Positions 6,787 through 16,436 are shown, counted from the first letter of the stretch. The stretch: 64,000 bases of DNA from Phycisphaerae bacterium (GCA_024102815.1 JAGFJJ010000006.1:62001-126000), one strand, 5' to 3'. Numbers and translations are program-made. The notes: generated by a model not told the origin, from the sequence alone.

Positions 6787-8628
6787 TCATTCTAACAGCC
6801 TGGCAAGATCGGCTGCCAGTCGTGGATTGAGGCGTTGGAGCGTAGGGAGAATCTTCCGGGCCTCTTCGTACCGCCCGAGGGAAGCCAACGTTCCACCCAG
6901 GTTGTACCAGGCGGTGGCAAAATCGGGGTCGAGATCGACTGCGAGGCGGAATGCGGCGACCGCCTCCTTCGGTCGTCCCGTGGCGAGCAGCGCGGAGCCA
7001 AGGCTGTTGTGGGCGTCGGCCTGGTTGGGGCGGAGGCGGATGGCTTCGCGCAAATGCACGATGGCGTCTTGCGGTCGGCTTTCCAGCAGATCGACCATAC
7101 CAAGCCCGAGGTACGCGGGCGCGAAAGCAGGGTCGAGCTTGATTACGCCGGTAAAACCACGTCGCGCTTCCGGCAGGTCGCCGGCATCGAGTCTCGCGCG
7201 GGACTCGTTGTAGTAGAAGCGGATGAAGACAGGATCGGCGGCGTAGGCCCGGCCGGCGAGTTGCACGCCCAATTCGAACAACAAGGCAAGACTCATGGCG
7301 GCGCAGAGCAAGTCGAATGCGCGGAAGCGCAGCCCGGCGATCCGCAACGGTGATAACTTGGCGGACAGCGACGTGGCAAGCCAGAGCAGCGCGAATACCA
7401 CGGGCAAGACGAGCGATAGCAGGAAGCGATCGCCGTAGGCCACCGGAACGTACCAGGCATACGCGAAGAGATAGCCTGCGAGCATCACGCCGGTGAACAC
7501 GGCCGGGAAAGCGTACCTGGCGAGCCACGCACGAACTCTGCCCGGACTGCGGAACCCGAGGACCACGGCGGCCAGCGCCAGAACAAGCAGGTACTTGAGC
7601 CATGCGCTATGCAGGGCCATCGCTCCCAGCGTCTGAAGGCCATAGGCGAGGCGGTGAACCATCTGGCCAAACGTGTGTGTCCGCCAGTAGTTGAGTGGGC
7701 CGGGAATGCGATCGGAGGAAGCCTCGGGATAGTGCTCATTGATTTCATAGGCTCGCGCGAACTGCTCGGCCTCGGTCCAGTTGTCGCACCACATGAAAAA
7801 CGTCGAATTCACGTTGTAGAAGACTTGGCCGAAATGCGTGTAGTTCGCGAATAGGTACGGGGATGTCAGCAGGAGGAATGTGAACTTCACGACCAGCGCC
7901 GCCAGGAAGGACTGAAAGCGCGAGGGCCTTCGAAAGAGAGAGTGGCGTGATGTATTCCGCGCGTCCGTGTCGCGAGCCTGGGTCTTATCCCCCTCGCGCG
8001 TCGGAGAGGACGCCGAAGTCGAGTGAAAATGGCGGACAACCGCGCGAAGCACGAGCGTTACAACAAGGGCGATCCAGAGGGGTGCGGCCGATGACTTGGT
8101 CAAATAGGCCAGGGCGAGCAAGACACCTCCAACCACCGCCCATCCCAATTTCGGCCGCAGGAGCAAGCGGCAGAAGACAAGCCAGGTCCCAAAGAAGAGC
8201 GTGTAGAACGCAAGTTCGGCCTGGACGAAGGAAGCCTTGGGCAGGAAAATCGTTACGGCAGTGAGCAGCCCGAAGAGCGTCGCGGCGGCGGGCGGAAGCG
8301 TGGCGTACGCGACCGCGCCGATAGCCAGGAGGAGCACGGCGGAAATCAGAATGGAGATCGCCGTGGCACGACGGAAAAATACCGTTAGATCGGTGTCATA
8401 GGCCATCGCGGTGAGGGCGGGGATCAGCGGCATGCGGTTGCGATCGCCGAAGTAATCGGTAATGCCTTCCTCCGCTATCCCCTTTGCGTAGGCCAGGTAG
8501 GGGAATTGCCCGCCGGCCGTGGGGCTGAGGTTGAGGCGCTGCCGCTGGAGGAACGCGGCGCCCAGAAACGCGCCGCCCGCAGCGCACCAGAGAACGACCA
8601 GCAGAACGATGACCCGTGAAGACCGCAT
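6787..8628 (-). CDS. GT39-like integral membrane glycosyltransferase with C-terminal TPR domain
   Basis: The 613-residue product has about ten hydrophobic helices. The first loop resembles the catalytic loop of ArnT/PMT-type (GT39/GT83) lipid-linked sugar transferases (YAKGIAEEGITDYFGDRNRMPLIPAL). The last ~150 residues are four TPR units with the W/Y-x2-LG-x2-Y/L pattern (AYLGLGMVDLLE, AHNSLGSALLA, AWYNLGGTLASLG). The TPR part would face the periplasm or lumen and bind a partner (inference). ATG 8628 places a signal-anchor helix at once. Starts at 8655 or 8682 would add only a basic leader. The sugar donor and acceptor cannot be told from sequence. Confidence 0.7.
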   Translation of the reverse strand: MRSSRVIVLLVVLWCAAGGAFLGAAFLQRQRLNLSPTAGGQFPYLAYAKGIAEEGITDYFGDRNRMPLIPALTAMAYDTDLTVFFRRATAISILISAVLLLAIGAVAYATLPPAAATLFGLLTAVTIFLPKASFVQAELAFYTLFFGTWLVFCRLLLRPKLGWAVVGGVLLALAYLTKSSAAPLWIALVVTLVLRAVVRHFHSTSASSPTREGDKTQARDTDARNTSRHSLFRRPSRFQSFLAALVVKFTFLLLTSPYLFANYTHFGQVFYNVNSTFFMWCDNWTEAEQFARAYEINEHYPEASSDRIPGPLNYWRTHTFGQMVHRLAYGLQTLGAMALHSAWLKYLLVLALAAVVLGFRSPGRVRAWLARYAFPAVFTGVMLAGYLFAYAWYVPVAYGDRFLLSLVLPVVFALLWLATSLSAKLSPLRIAGLRFRAFDLLCAAMSLALLFELGVQLAGRAYAADPVFIRFYYNESRARLDAGDLPEARRGFTGVIKLDPAFAPAYLGLGMVDLLESRPQDAIVHLREAIRLRPNQADAHNSLGSALLATGRPKEAVAAFRLAVDLDPDFATAWYNLGGTLASLGRYEEARKILPTLQRLNPRLAADLARLLE

Positions 8629-8801
8629 GTACGTCGCCCGCGTGTAAGCACGCATCGTGCGGCGTTGGCGCCGGGCCGTCAACGGCGGACAAGGACGCGT
8701 CGTTCACGGGCCGGTCCTGGGGCTGATCGTCGGCCGGACCGCGTGACATTGCAGGATCAAAAGGGAGTGCCTCCGGGGAACATCAGAAACGGAGCTTCGT
8801 C

Positions 8802-9236
8802 ATGAAATTCCTGTTTGGATCGGTCGTCGTGATCGGTTTGGCGCTGGCGGGCGTGTACTATGCGGGCGGATTTGCCACGTTCGATCCCGATGAGCAGGGG
8901 CGTCAGGTCCGCGCCTCCATCGCGCCGGGAATGTCCTGGGAAGCGGTCGTCGACACCGCGGGCGAGCCGAAGCATTACCAGCCGATCCTTCGGTCGGTTC
9001 AGAAATTCCCCGGCGGCGGAGAAGTCGAATTCTTCAAGCCCGGTCCCAAGAATCCGTTCCGTCGCGAATCGGTACAGTCCCGCGTTCAGGAAGGCAGCCT
9101 CCCCCACGGTTTTCTCATTGCCTATGTGTATTCGGCGTCAACGGCGTTCACCGTTCGCTTTGACGGGTCGGGTGCGGTTCATTCGATCGACGATGCAATG
9201 ACGATGAACGATCTCCTCCAAATGCCGCGCGATTGA
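8802..9236 (+). CDS. Small exported protein, BamE/SmpA-like
   Basis: The 144-residue product has an N-terminal signal anchor (LFGSVVVIGLALAGVYYAGG). The compact domain after it includes IAPGMSWEAVVDTAGEPKHY, which resembles the GMSxxxVxxxLGxP core of BamE/SmpA outer-membrane assembly proteins. No lipobox cysteine is present, so it would be membrane-anchored rather than lipidated. ATG 8802 has GGAG 8 nt upstream. It is divergent from the glycosyltransferase at 6787-8628. The BamE relation is a weak motif call. Confidence 0.55.
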   Translation: MKFLFGSVVVIGLALAGVYYAGGFATFDPDEQGRQVRASIAPGMSWEAVVDTAGEPKHYQPILRSVQKFPGGGEVEFFKPGPKNPFRRESVQSRVQEGSLPHGFLIAYVYSASTAFTVRFDGSGAVHSIDDAMTMNDLLQMPRD

Positions 9237-9368
9237 TCGCGCCAAGCTGCGTGTTCCCAGAATGCTTCGCCAGCGGACGGCCATCCGAGCACGGACAGGT
9301 TTGCTGGACAAGTCTGACGCGCCCACTAGACTGGCCTTGCGGTACGAACCGACCGCGGGAGCTTGGCC

Positions 9369-10862
9369 TTGGATTCCACGGACAAACCGACTCGAACCGT
9401 TCCCCGACGGATGAAGGGGTTCCGGGATATTACCGCGGGGGAGATGCTCGCCCGTGAGCGCATGATCGGCCGCATTCGGGAGGTGTACGAGCGCTACGGA
9501 TTCGTACCCCTGGAGACACCGGGGCTGGAATACGTTGATGTGCTCGGGAAGTACCTTCCCGAAGCGGATCAGCCCGACGGAGGCATTTTTGCGTTCCGCG
9601 ACGAGGATCAGGAATGGGTCGCGTTGCGCTACGACCTGACCGCGCCGCTCTCCCGATACGTGGCGATGAACCCCGATTTGCCACTGCCATTCCGTCGGTA
9701 TCAGATCGGGCCGGTGTATCGCGTCGAGAAACCCGGGCCGGGGCGCTTTCGCGAATTCTACCAGTGCGACTTCGACTCGGTCGGCACGAATTCGATGCTG
9801 GCCGACGCGGAGTGCTGCATGGTCATGTGCGATACGCTGGAGGCGCTGGGCATCCGCCGCGGTGACTACCGTATCAACATCAACAACCGCAAGGTGCTCA
9901 ACGGCGTGCTGGAGGCGATCGGCGGCGGCGCGGATCTGTCCGAGCGCGGGTCGCTCAATGTTCTTCGGGCGATCGACAAGCTCGATCGCGTGGGACTCGA
10001 AGGCGTGCGACAATTGCTTGGCGCGGGTCGGCGCGATGAATCCGGTGACTTCACCAAGGGTGCCGGACTGGAAGGCACACAGACCGACGTGGTGTTGCGA
10101 TACCTTGCCGTCCAGGGCGCGAATCGTGCTACGGTTTGTGACGAGCTCGAGCGTCTTGTTGGCGAGAGTGCGGTCGGCCGGGAAGGCGTAGACGAATTGC
10201 GCCAGATCGGCCAGGCGCTGCATGACGCGGACTATCGCGAAGACCGTGTGGTCATCGACCCGACAGTCGTTCGCGGACTGGCCTACTATACCGGACCGGT
10301 GTTCGAAGGCGTGCTTACCTTTGACATCGTGGATGAATCGGGGGCAAAGCGACAATTCGGCAGCGTGTTCGGCGGAGGTCGCTACGACGATCTCGTCGAA
10401 CGGTTCACCGGCCAGCGCGTGCCCGCGACCGGCGCGTCGATCGGCGTTGATCGCCTGCTTGCGGCGCTGGTGGCCCTCGACAAGGTCGAGATGACCACGG
10501 CCACGGCTCCGGTGCTGGTAACCCGCCTGGACAAGAGCATGACGCGGGAGTACCAGAATATCGCCTTTGAGCTTCGCTCGGCAGGCATCAACGCGGAGCT
10601 ATACGTCGGCACGCAGGGCATCGGCAAGCAGTTCAAGTACGCCAGCGACAGCGGAAAAACGGTGGCCGTCATCGTCGGTGAGGACGAGTTGAACTCAGGG
10701 CAGGTGTCGATCAAGGACCTTCGCCTGGGGCGGGAGCTGGGGGCGCAGGTCGGTGCGGATCGGCGGAAATGGCTCGAAGAGCAGCCGGCGCAGTTTTCGG
10801 CCCCGCGCGGCGAGCTCGTGACGGCGGTGCAGCGCGTGCTGGGGCGGTACTCGATCGGGTAA
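9369..10862 (+). CDS. hisS: Histidine--tRNA ligase (long, eukaryote-like type)
   Basis: The 497-residue class II synthetase charges tRNA-His with histidine in the cytoplasm. Visible are motif 1 (FVPLETPGLEYVDVLGKY), motif 2 (QIGPVYRVEKPGPGRFREF followed by YQCDFDS), the histidine-binding RGLAYYTGPVFEGV, motif 3 (FGGGRYDDL...ASIGVDRL) and an anticodon-binding C-terminus. REFYQCDFD is more like eukaryotic and archaeal HisRS than E. coli HisRS, and the protein is about 70 residues longer. The histidine motif has RGLA where RGLD is usual. No ATG is well placed. TTG 9369 has GGGAG 7 nt upstream and is preferred over TTG 9363. ATG 9411 (MKGFRD) is also possible. Confidence 0.9.
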   Translation: MDSTDKPTRTVPRRMKGFRDITAGEMLARERMIGRIREVYERYGFVPLETPGLEYVDVLGKYLPEADQPDGGIFAFRDEDQEWVALRYDLTAPLSRYVAMNPDLPLPFRRYQIGPVYRVEKPGPGRFREFYQCDFDSVGTNSMLADAECCMVMCDTLEALGIRRGDYRININNRKVLNGVLEAIGGGADLSERGSLNVLRAIDKLDRVGLEGVRQLLGAGRRDESGDFTKGAGLEGTQTDVVLRYLAVQGANRATVCDELERLVGESAVGREGVDELRQIGQALHDADYREDRVVIDPTVVRGLAYYTGPVFEGVLTFDIVDESGAKRQFGSVFGGGRYDDLVERFTGQRVPATGASIGVDRLLAALVALDKVEMTTATAPVLVTRLDKSMTREYQNIAFELRSAGINAELYVGTQGIGKQFKYASDSGKTVAVIVGEDELNSGQVSIKDLRLGRELGAQVGADRRKWLEEQPAQFSAPRGELVTAVQRVLGRYSIG

Positions 10863-10981
10863 TGCGCATGTATCGAATAGCACGGGTCCGCATGCGGTTC
10901 CCAGCCGGACTGGTAAGATCCTTCTGTGCGGCTTGAATGCAATTGGTTCCACACCTCCCTATAGATCCCTGAGAACGACTG

Positions 10982-12277
10982 ATGAATTCATCGAAACCGG
11001 TAAGCCTGAACCTGAACGTGCGGGGGATGGGCGCCTCGGCCACCCTGGCCATCAAAGAGGTTTGCCGCCGCCTGCGCGGGCAAGGTAAGCACATCTACGA
11101 CTTCGGCCTGGGACAGTCGCCATTTCCTGTACCGGGAACCGTCGTGGATGCGCTGCGACACTCGGCCCACGAGAAGGATTATCTCCCGGTGCAGGGCCTA
11201 CCGGCACTGCGCGAAGCGGTGGCGGAGTTTCATCGACGGAGGGACCACATCGCCGTGGACCCGTCGCGCGTGCTGATCGGTCCGGGCTCGAAGGAGTTGA
11301 TGTTCCTCCTGCAGCTCAGCTTCTACGGGGAGATCGTACTGCGAACGCCGTGTTGGGTTTCGTATCTGCCCCAGGCGCGGATTATCGGCCGGCAGATCAA
11401 TCTGATGCACACGAGTTTCGAAACGGGATGGAAGATTCGCCCAGAGCAGCTTCTGGAGCGACTCGAAGGGGAACAGGACGATCTCCGCCCGCGTCTGTTC
11501 ATCCTCAATTATCCGAGCAATCCGACCGGGCACACGTACACGGCGGACGAGTTGAAGGAACTGGCCGAGGTTGCGCGGCGATTCCAGCTCATCATTCTTT
11601 CCGACGAGATCTACGGGCAATTGCACTATCAGGGCGAACACGTATCGATCGCTCGGTTCTACCCGGAGCGGACCATCGTCAGCTCGGGGCTGTCCAAGTG
11701 GTGCGGCGCGGGAGGTTGGCGCCTAGGGACGTTCACGTTTCCGGAGGAGCTTCAGTGGCTGCTGGAGTCGATGGCGGCCGTGGCGAGCGAAACGTACACT
11801 TCCGTTTGCGCGCCGGTGCAGTACGCCGCCGTGGAGGCTTTTCATTGCGGGGTTTCCGTGGAGCGCTATCTATGGCATGTGCGCCGGATTCTCTCCGCGA
11901 TGGCTCAGCGATGCGTGAGCACCCTTCATGACGCCGGGATTGCGCTGCATCCTCCGGCGGGATCATTTTACCTTTATCCGGATCTTTCGCCGCTGAAGGA
12001 GCGCGCCGCCGCACGGGGGATTCGCAGCGGCGCGGTTCTCTGCCGGCGCCTGCTCGAGGAAACCGGCGTGGCCGTGCTTCCGGGCTCATCCTTCGCCCGG
12101 CCGGCGGAGGAACTCACGCTGCGGTTGTCGTTCGTGGATTTTGACGGCGCGTCGGCGCTGGCGGCCAGCGAGAACGTCCCCCTTGACCAGCCGCTGCCCG
12201 AGGCCACGCTGGAGCGCTGCTGCAGAAATGTATTTGAGGGTGTGGAGCGCGTCGCGGCGTGGGCGAAGGCGCTGTAA
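10982..12277 (+). CDS. Class I/II pyridoxal-phosphate aminotransferase
   Basis: The 431-residue PLP enzyme belongs to the aspartate/tyrosine aminotransferase fold (type I). The Schiff-base lysine lies in SSGLSKWCGAGGWRLG. LNYPSNPTGHTY (Asn and Pro of the cofactor site), LSDEIYGQLHY (Asp and Tyr that hold the pyridine ring) and the C-terminal ELTLRLSF arginine for the substrate carboxylate are all visible. It would move amino groups between an amino acid and 2-oxoglutarate or a similar keto acid. The exact substrate cannot be assigned. It follows hisS by 119 nt on the same strand. The start ATG 10982 has only a weak ribosome site. Confidence 0.8.
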   Translation: MNSSKPVSLNLNVRGMGASATLAIKEVCRRLRGQGKHIYDFGLGQSPFPVPGTVVDALRHSAHEKDYLPVQGLPALREAVAEFHRRRDHIAVDPSRVLIGPGSKELMFLLQLSFYGEIVLRTPCWVSYLPQARIIGRQINLMHTSFETGWKIRPEQLLERLEGEQDDLRPRLFILNYPSNPTGHTYTADELKELAEVARRFQLIILSDEIYGQLHYQGEHVSIARFYPERTIVSSGLSKWCGAGGWRLGTFTFPEELQWLLESMAAVASETYTSVCAPVQYAAVEAFHCGVSVERYLWHVRRILSAMAQRCVSTLHDAGIALHPPAGSFYLYPDLSPLKERAAARGIRSGAVLCRRLLEETGVAVLPGSSFARPAEELTLRLSFVDFDGASALAASENVPLDQPLPEATLERCCRNVFEGVERVAAWAKAL

Positions 12278-12336
12278 TCGGGTCTTGCCCCTTGTTGGAT
12301 TTGGACGACGACGATCCCCTCTCAACTTGAATCAAC

Positions 12337-14403
12337 ATGTTCCTGACGGCCTGGTCCATCCTCTGCGAGTCGGCCGTGTTCATTCTGTTCGGCTTTCTGC
12401 TGGCTGGACTCCTGGACGCAGCGCTGACCACGGCGCGGGTGATTCCCTTGTTGTCTCGCCGTCGGGCGCGGTCGGTATTCTGGGCGACCATCGTAGGACT
12501 ACCGCTGCCGCTGTGCTCATGCGGCGTGCTGCCCACGGCGTTGACATTGCGGCGGCGAGGCGCCAGCAAAGGCGCCACGCTTTCCTTTCTCATTTCGACA
12601 CCGGAGACGAGCGTTACGTCGGTGCTGCTGACGTACGCCCTGCTCGGACCGGTCATGGCGGTGTTCCGGCCCATTGCGGCGTGCGTAACGGCCCTGGTCG
12701 CGGGACTCATCGAGAACGCCCGGGGCGGGGAGGAGGAGACCAAGTCATCCGTTCCTGTGGCGGACGTACCGCCGGCTATGGTCTCGCTTACCGTCATGGG
12801 ACAGCCGGCGCCGCTGGAAGAGACCTGTTGCGCCACGGAGTCGAAGCTGGCCGAAGCGCCGGCGGGCGAAAGTCTGCGAGGGCGAATCGACAAGGGCATG
12901 CGATTCGCGTTCGTCGACCTCTTCGACGACATCTTCGCGTGGGTGCTCGTGGGGATTGTGGTCGCAGCGGCGATCCAGGTATTTCTGCCGCCTGACGTAC
13001 TCCAGCGCATCGCGGGCGGGCCGTTTCAGGCATCGCTGCTCATGGTTCTGATCGGCGTTCCGCTGTATGTTTGCGCGGAAGCCTCCACCCCCATTGCCGC
13101 CGTACTGATCGCCCAGGGGCTTAATCCCGGCGCGGCGCTCGTCTTCCTGCTGGTCGGACCGGCCACCAATATCGGGTCGCTGGGCGTGCTGCGCAAGGAG
13201 CTGGGGACGCGGACAATCGTCATCTATCTGGCCTCCATCGTGGTCGTTTCGCTGCTGATGGGCGGTGTGCTCAACGACACGCTGGCCAATTCAAGCTGGG
13301 ACCTTTCGATCCGTCCACTCGACGAGCCGCTCGTCCCCGCATGGCTCAAGACCGCCGGGGCGCTGCTGTTCCTGATCATGGGCCTCGGAGCCGCGCGGCG
13401 GCAGCGCTATCTCTCCCGGCTCAGTTCCTGGCTGAGCGCGAGGCTTCCGGTGCGATTCACGCCGAGGCGCCTGCTGGGAATCGCAATCGTGGCCCCGCTC
13501 GCCGGGTACGCGCTCTCCGGCATTTTCGTAGTTCGCGCCGGCGAGTCGGGCATCGTGCGTCGCTTCGGGGCGGTGCAGCGGATTGGTCTGGAGCCCGGTC
13601 TGCACTTCGCCTGGCCATACCCCATTGACCGGGTGAATAGGGTGAGATCGCTCGAGACGCGGCGCCTGACGCTGGGTGTACCGCTTGAGCCGGATTCGGG
13701 TGCCATGGACCTCACCGAGGGCTGGCAACTCGTCGGCGACGAAAACATCGCCGACGTTCAAGTCGCGGTGCACTGGGGCGCCAAGCCGGACGCCGTCATC
13801 GACTATCAATTCGCCGTGGCGCAACGCGAAGCACTGGTTCGTGGCGTCGTGCTGGCTGCGATTCGCGAGGTGGTCGGCGGTCTACCCGTGGATCGCGTGC
13901 TCACCGTGGGGCGCGGGCAGGTCGAGGAAGACATCGAACGTTTGAGCCGGCAGCGATTGGAGGCGTATGGCAGCGGAATTCGCATCGACGCCGTTCGGAT
14001 GCTGGATGCGCACGCGCCGCCCGATGTCCACGCCGCGTTTCGAGATGTGGCCAGCGCGCTGGAGGACCGCGCAACCTACGTCGATCAGGCGCGGACGATG
14101 GAGGCGCGGATCCTGCCGCTGGCGCGATCCCAGGCTGTGGAACGGCGTGAGCAGACGGCGGCACAGGCCGATTCCCTCGTTCGCTCGGCACGAGGCGAAG
14201 CCCATCGGTTCCTAGCGTTGCTGGAAGCCTATTCCCGGGCACCGGAAGTCACGCGGCGGCGCCTGGAGCTGGAGACGCTGGAGAGCGTGTTGCCCGGCGT
14301 TCGCAAATACATCAAGCCGCCCGCGGATTCCGGCGGCGAAGTCGAAATATGGTTCGTTGAGAAGGGCGAATTGCGTCGCGCTCAACCGTTCATGGAGAAT
14401 TGA
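12337..14403 (+). CDS. SO_0444-type heavy-metal permease fused to an HflK-like SPFH domain
   Basis: This 688-residue protein is a fusion. Residues 1-350 form a duplicated permease of the UPF0718/SO_0444 Cu/Zn efflux kind. The first half has PLPLCSCGVLPTA (residues 56-68) and GASKGATLSFLISTPET. The second half has VPLYVCAEASTPIAA (241-255) and LVGPATNIGSLG, and a loop carries CC at 164-165. After a further helix (about 379-398), residues 400-600 are a stomatin/prohibitin/HflK domain (VRAGESGIVRRFGAVQRIGLEPGLHFAWPYPID), followed by an Ala/Arg/Glu-rich helix. The permease family exports metal ions. HflK domains build membrane rings that restrain FtsH. Two more SPFH genes follow within 25 nt each. 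The joint function is inferred, not known. Confidence 0.8.
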   Translation: MFLTAWSILCESAVFILFGFLLAGLLDAALTTARVIPLLSRRRARSVFWATIVGLPLPLCSCGVLPTALTLRRRGASKGATLSFLISTPETSVTSVLLTYALLGPVMAVFRPIAACVTALVAGLIENARGGEEETKSSVPVADVPPAMVSLTVMGQPAPLEETCCATESKLAEAPAGESLRGRIDKGMRFAFVDLFDDIFAWVLVGIVVAAAIQVFLPPDVLQRIAGGPFQASLLMVLIGVPLYVCAEASTPIAAVLIAQGLNPGAALVFLLVGPATNIGSLGVLRKELGTRTIVIYLASIVVVSLLMGGVLNDTLANSSWDLSIRPLDEPLVPAWLKTAGALLFLIMGLGAARRQRYLSRLSSWLSARLPVRFTPRRLLGIAIVAPLAGYALSGIFVVRAGESGIVRRFGAVQRIGLEPGLHFAWPYPIDRVNRVRSLETRRLTLGVPLEPDSGAMDLTEGWQLVGDENIADVQVAVHWGAKPDAVIDYQFAVAQREALVRGVVLAAIREVVGGLPVDRVLTVGRGQVEEDIERLSRQRLEAYGSGIRIDAVRMLDAHAPPDVHAAFRDVASALEDRATYVDQARTMEARILPLARSQAVERREQTAAQADSLVRSARGEAHRFLALLEAYSRAPEVTRRRLELETLESVLPGVRKYIKPPADSGGEVEIWFVEKGELRRAQPFMEN

Positions 14404-14427
14404 GCGAAACGCGGGAGGTAAAGGGCC

Positions 14428-15447
14428 ATGCGCATCATTGTTATTGCGGCGATCGTTGCCGGGATCCTGGCTGAGTCCGTCTCCTGCTTCTTTGTCGTCG
14501 ACCAGACCGAATATGCCGTGCAGATGCGCTTCGGCGAGCCCATCCGTTCGATCGTCGAGCCGGGCCTGTACGTCAAGGCACCGTTCCCTGTCGACAGTGT
14601 GCGGCGGTTCGACAACCGTTTGATGATTCTGGAGAACCCCGGACCGGACCAACCCGATCGGGAATATCTCACGCAGGACGAACAGAGCGGCATCGGCAAG
14701 AACGTGGTCGTGACGACCTATACGTGCTGGCGGATTCGCCACAGCGGAGACGCCGTATTGCGCTTCCTGGAGACCATGGGTGATACCGAGTCGGCTGCGG
14801 CGCGCATCGGCGATATCGTCGTGTCAGAGCTCGGAGCCGCTCTGGGTCGAAACGACTTTTCCGTGCTGATCTCCACCGACTCCGCCACGCGGCGCTGGAC
14901 GCAATTCGCAGCGGGGCTTCGCGAGGCCTGCGCCGCGCGGCTCGAGCAGGCCTACGGACTCGATATCGTGGATGTGCAGATCCAGCGGATCAACTTCCCC
15001 GAGCAGAACCGTCGAAACGTCTTCGAGCGCATGCGCGCCGAGCGGGAGACGATCGCCGCACGGTACCGCTCCGAAGGCGAGGAGCAGGCGGCGGGAATCC
15101 GTGCCGCGGCCAATCGTCAACGGACGGAAATCCTGGCCGCCGCCTACGAAGAGGCCCAGCGGGTCCGGGGGCAGGCCGATGCCGAAGCCGCGCGAATCTA
15201 TGCCGAAGCATACGGGAAGGATCCCGACTTCTACGCCTTCACACGGACGCTCGAGGCCTATGGCAAGACGTTGACTCAGGGAACGGTGGCGGTGCTCTCC
15301 GGCGGCAGCGCGTTTCTGCGACTGCTCAACAGACCGGGTGACGCGACGTCATCCAGCGCGCCGGCACCCGACGCAACGATGTCGAGTGAGGCGCGGCGGG
15401 CGAATACCGACAGGCAACAGGAAAAGAATGAGAACGTGACGCGATAA
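14428..15447 (+). CDS. hflC: HflC-like SPFH membrane protein
   Basis: The 339-residue product has an N-terminal signal-anchor helix. An SPFH/band-7 domain follows (VDQTEYAVQMRFGEPIRSIVEPGLYVKAPFPVDSVRRFD), then a long charged helix (RMRAERETIAARYRSEGEEQ), as in HflC. Known HflC pairs with HflK to form a large periplasmic cage around the FtsH protease. Here it sits 24 nt after the permease-SPFH fusion, with GGGAGG before its ATG, and 14 nt before an HflK-like gene. The usual HflC partner order is therefore kept, with a permease on the first subunit. The C-terminal Ser/Thr/Asn tail is low complexity. Confidence 0.8.
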   Translation: MRIIVIAAIVAGILAESVSCFFVVDQTEYAVQMRFGEPIRSIVEPGLYVKAPFPVDSVRRFDNRLMILENPGPDQPDREYLTQDEQSGIGKNVVVTTYTCWRIRHSGDAVLRFLETMGDTESAAARIGDIVVSELGAALGRNDFSVLISTDSATRRWTQFAAGLREACAARLEQAYGLDIVDVQIQRINFPEQNRRNVFERMRAERETIAARYRSEGEEQAAGIRAAANRQRTEILAAAYEEAQRVRGQADAEAARIYAEAYGKDPDFYAFTRTLEAYGKTLTQGTVAVLSGGSAFLRLLNRPGDATSSSAPAPDATMSSEARRANTDRQQEKNENVTR

Positions 15448-15461
15448 CGCGATTGTCCCCC

Positions 15462-16436
15462 ATGGAACCCGTAACATCCAATTCGGCAGCGCGGATTTCC
15501 TGGAGGCGGTGGGCGGTGGTCGCCGGCTTCGCAGGGGTGGTCATCTACGCGCTGAGCGGCACCTACTTTGTGGAGCCACATCAGCGCGGGGTGGTTCGCT
15601 GGTTCGGGCGCATTCCGCCGGCGTATCGCAGCGTGCAGCCGGGTCTGCACTACGCCCTGCCGTGGCCTTTCTGCCGGGTGGACACGCCGGCCGTGACCGA
15701 GGTTCGTCGCCTCTACGTTGGCCTGACGCCCGACGAACGGCAGGAAATCACGAAGGGTGAACCGGACGCGATCGAGCGCAGCCCGGACTCGGATATGCTC
15801 TCGGGCGACGTCAATATCCTGAAGGCAAACCTGGTTATCCAGTACAAGATACACGATCCCCCCGCGTTTCTTTTTTCGACGGACGATCCCAATCGTATCG
15901 TTCACAACACCGTCCGGGCCACGCTCGTTGAGTCGCTGGCGGGCATGTCGGTGGACCAGTCGCTGACGGTGGGGAAGGCCGCCCTTCAGGCCGAGGTGCT
16001 GACAACGGCCCAGGCACGTCTTGATCGCTACGGCATGGGCGTGCAACTGCTCTCGGCCGACGTGGAGACCATTGAACCACCCAGGGCAATCATCGACGCC
16101 TTTCAGGACGTGGTCAGCGCCAAGAAAGACGGTGAGAAGGCCGTGGACTACGCCGTCGCGGAGGCCAACCGGATTCTCCCCCGGTCACGCGGTGAAGCGG
16201 CGCAGACGCGGGAGGAAGCGCTTGCAAACGCCAAGGAGCGCGTCAGCCGCGCACGGGGAGACGCAGATCGCTTCGAGAGCATCCTGGTTGAATACCACCG
16301 CAGCCCGGGCATTCTGCGGCAGCGAATGCTCCTGCAGACGCTGGAAGAGATCCTACCGAAGATGCAGATCTATATTCTGGATGAATCGCCCGGAGATGCG
16401 CCGAGCAGGGTCCGGATCATCGACACGGCAGGTTAG
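15462..16436 (+). CDS. HflK-like SPFH membrane protein
   Basis: The 324-residue product has one N-terminal transmembrane helix (AVVAGFAGVVIYALSGTYFV) and an SPFH domain (VEPHQRGVVRWFGRIPPAYR). The coiled-coil region holds the AEANRILPRSRGEA stretch typical of HflK. Its SPFH part resembles that of the fusion protein at 12337, so the cluster encodes two HflK-type subunits and one HflC-type. ATG 15462 is taken. TTG 15453 is an in-frame alternative with no better ribosome site. By analogy it would join an oligomeric membrane ring with the other two (inference). Confidence 0.78.
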   Translation: MEPVTSNSAARISWRRWAVVAGFAGVVIYALSGTYFVEPHQRGVVRWFGRIPPAYRSVQPGLHYALPWPFCRVDTPAVTEVRRLYVGLTPDERQEITKGEPDAIERSPDSDMLSGDVNILKANLVIQYKIHDPPAFLFSTDDPNRIVHNTVRATLVESLAGMSVDQSLTVGKAALQAEVLTTAQARLDRYGMGVQLLSADVETIEPPRAIIDAFQDVVSAKKDGEKAVDYAVAEANRILPRSRGEAAQTREEALANAKERVSRARGDADRFESILVEYHRSPGILRQRMLLQTLEEILPKMQIYILDESPGDAPSRVRIIDTAG

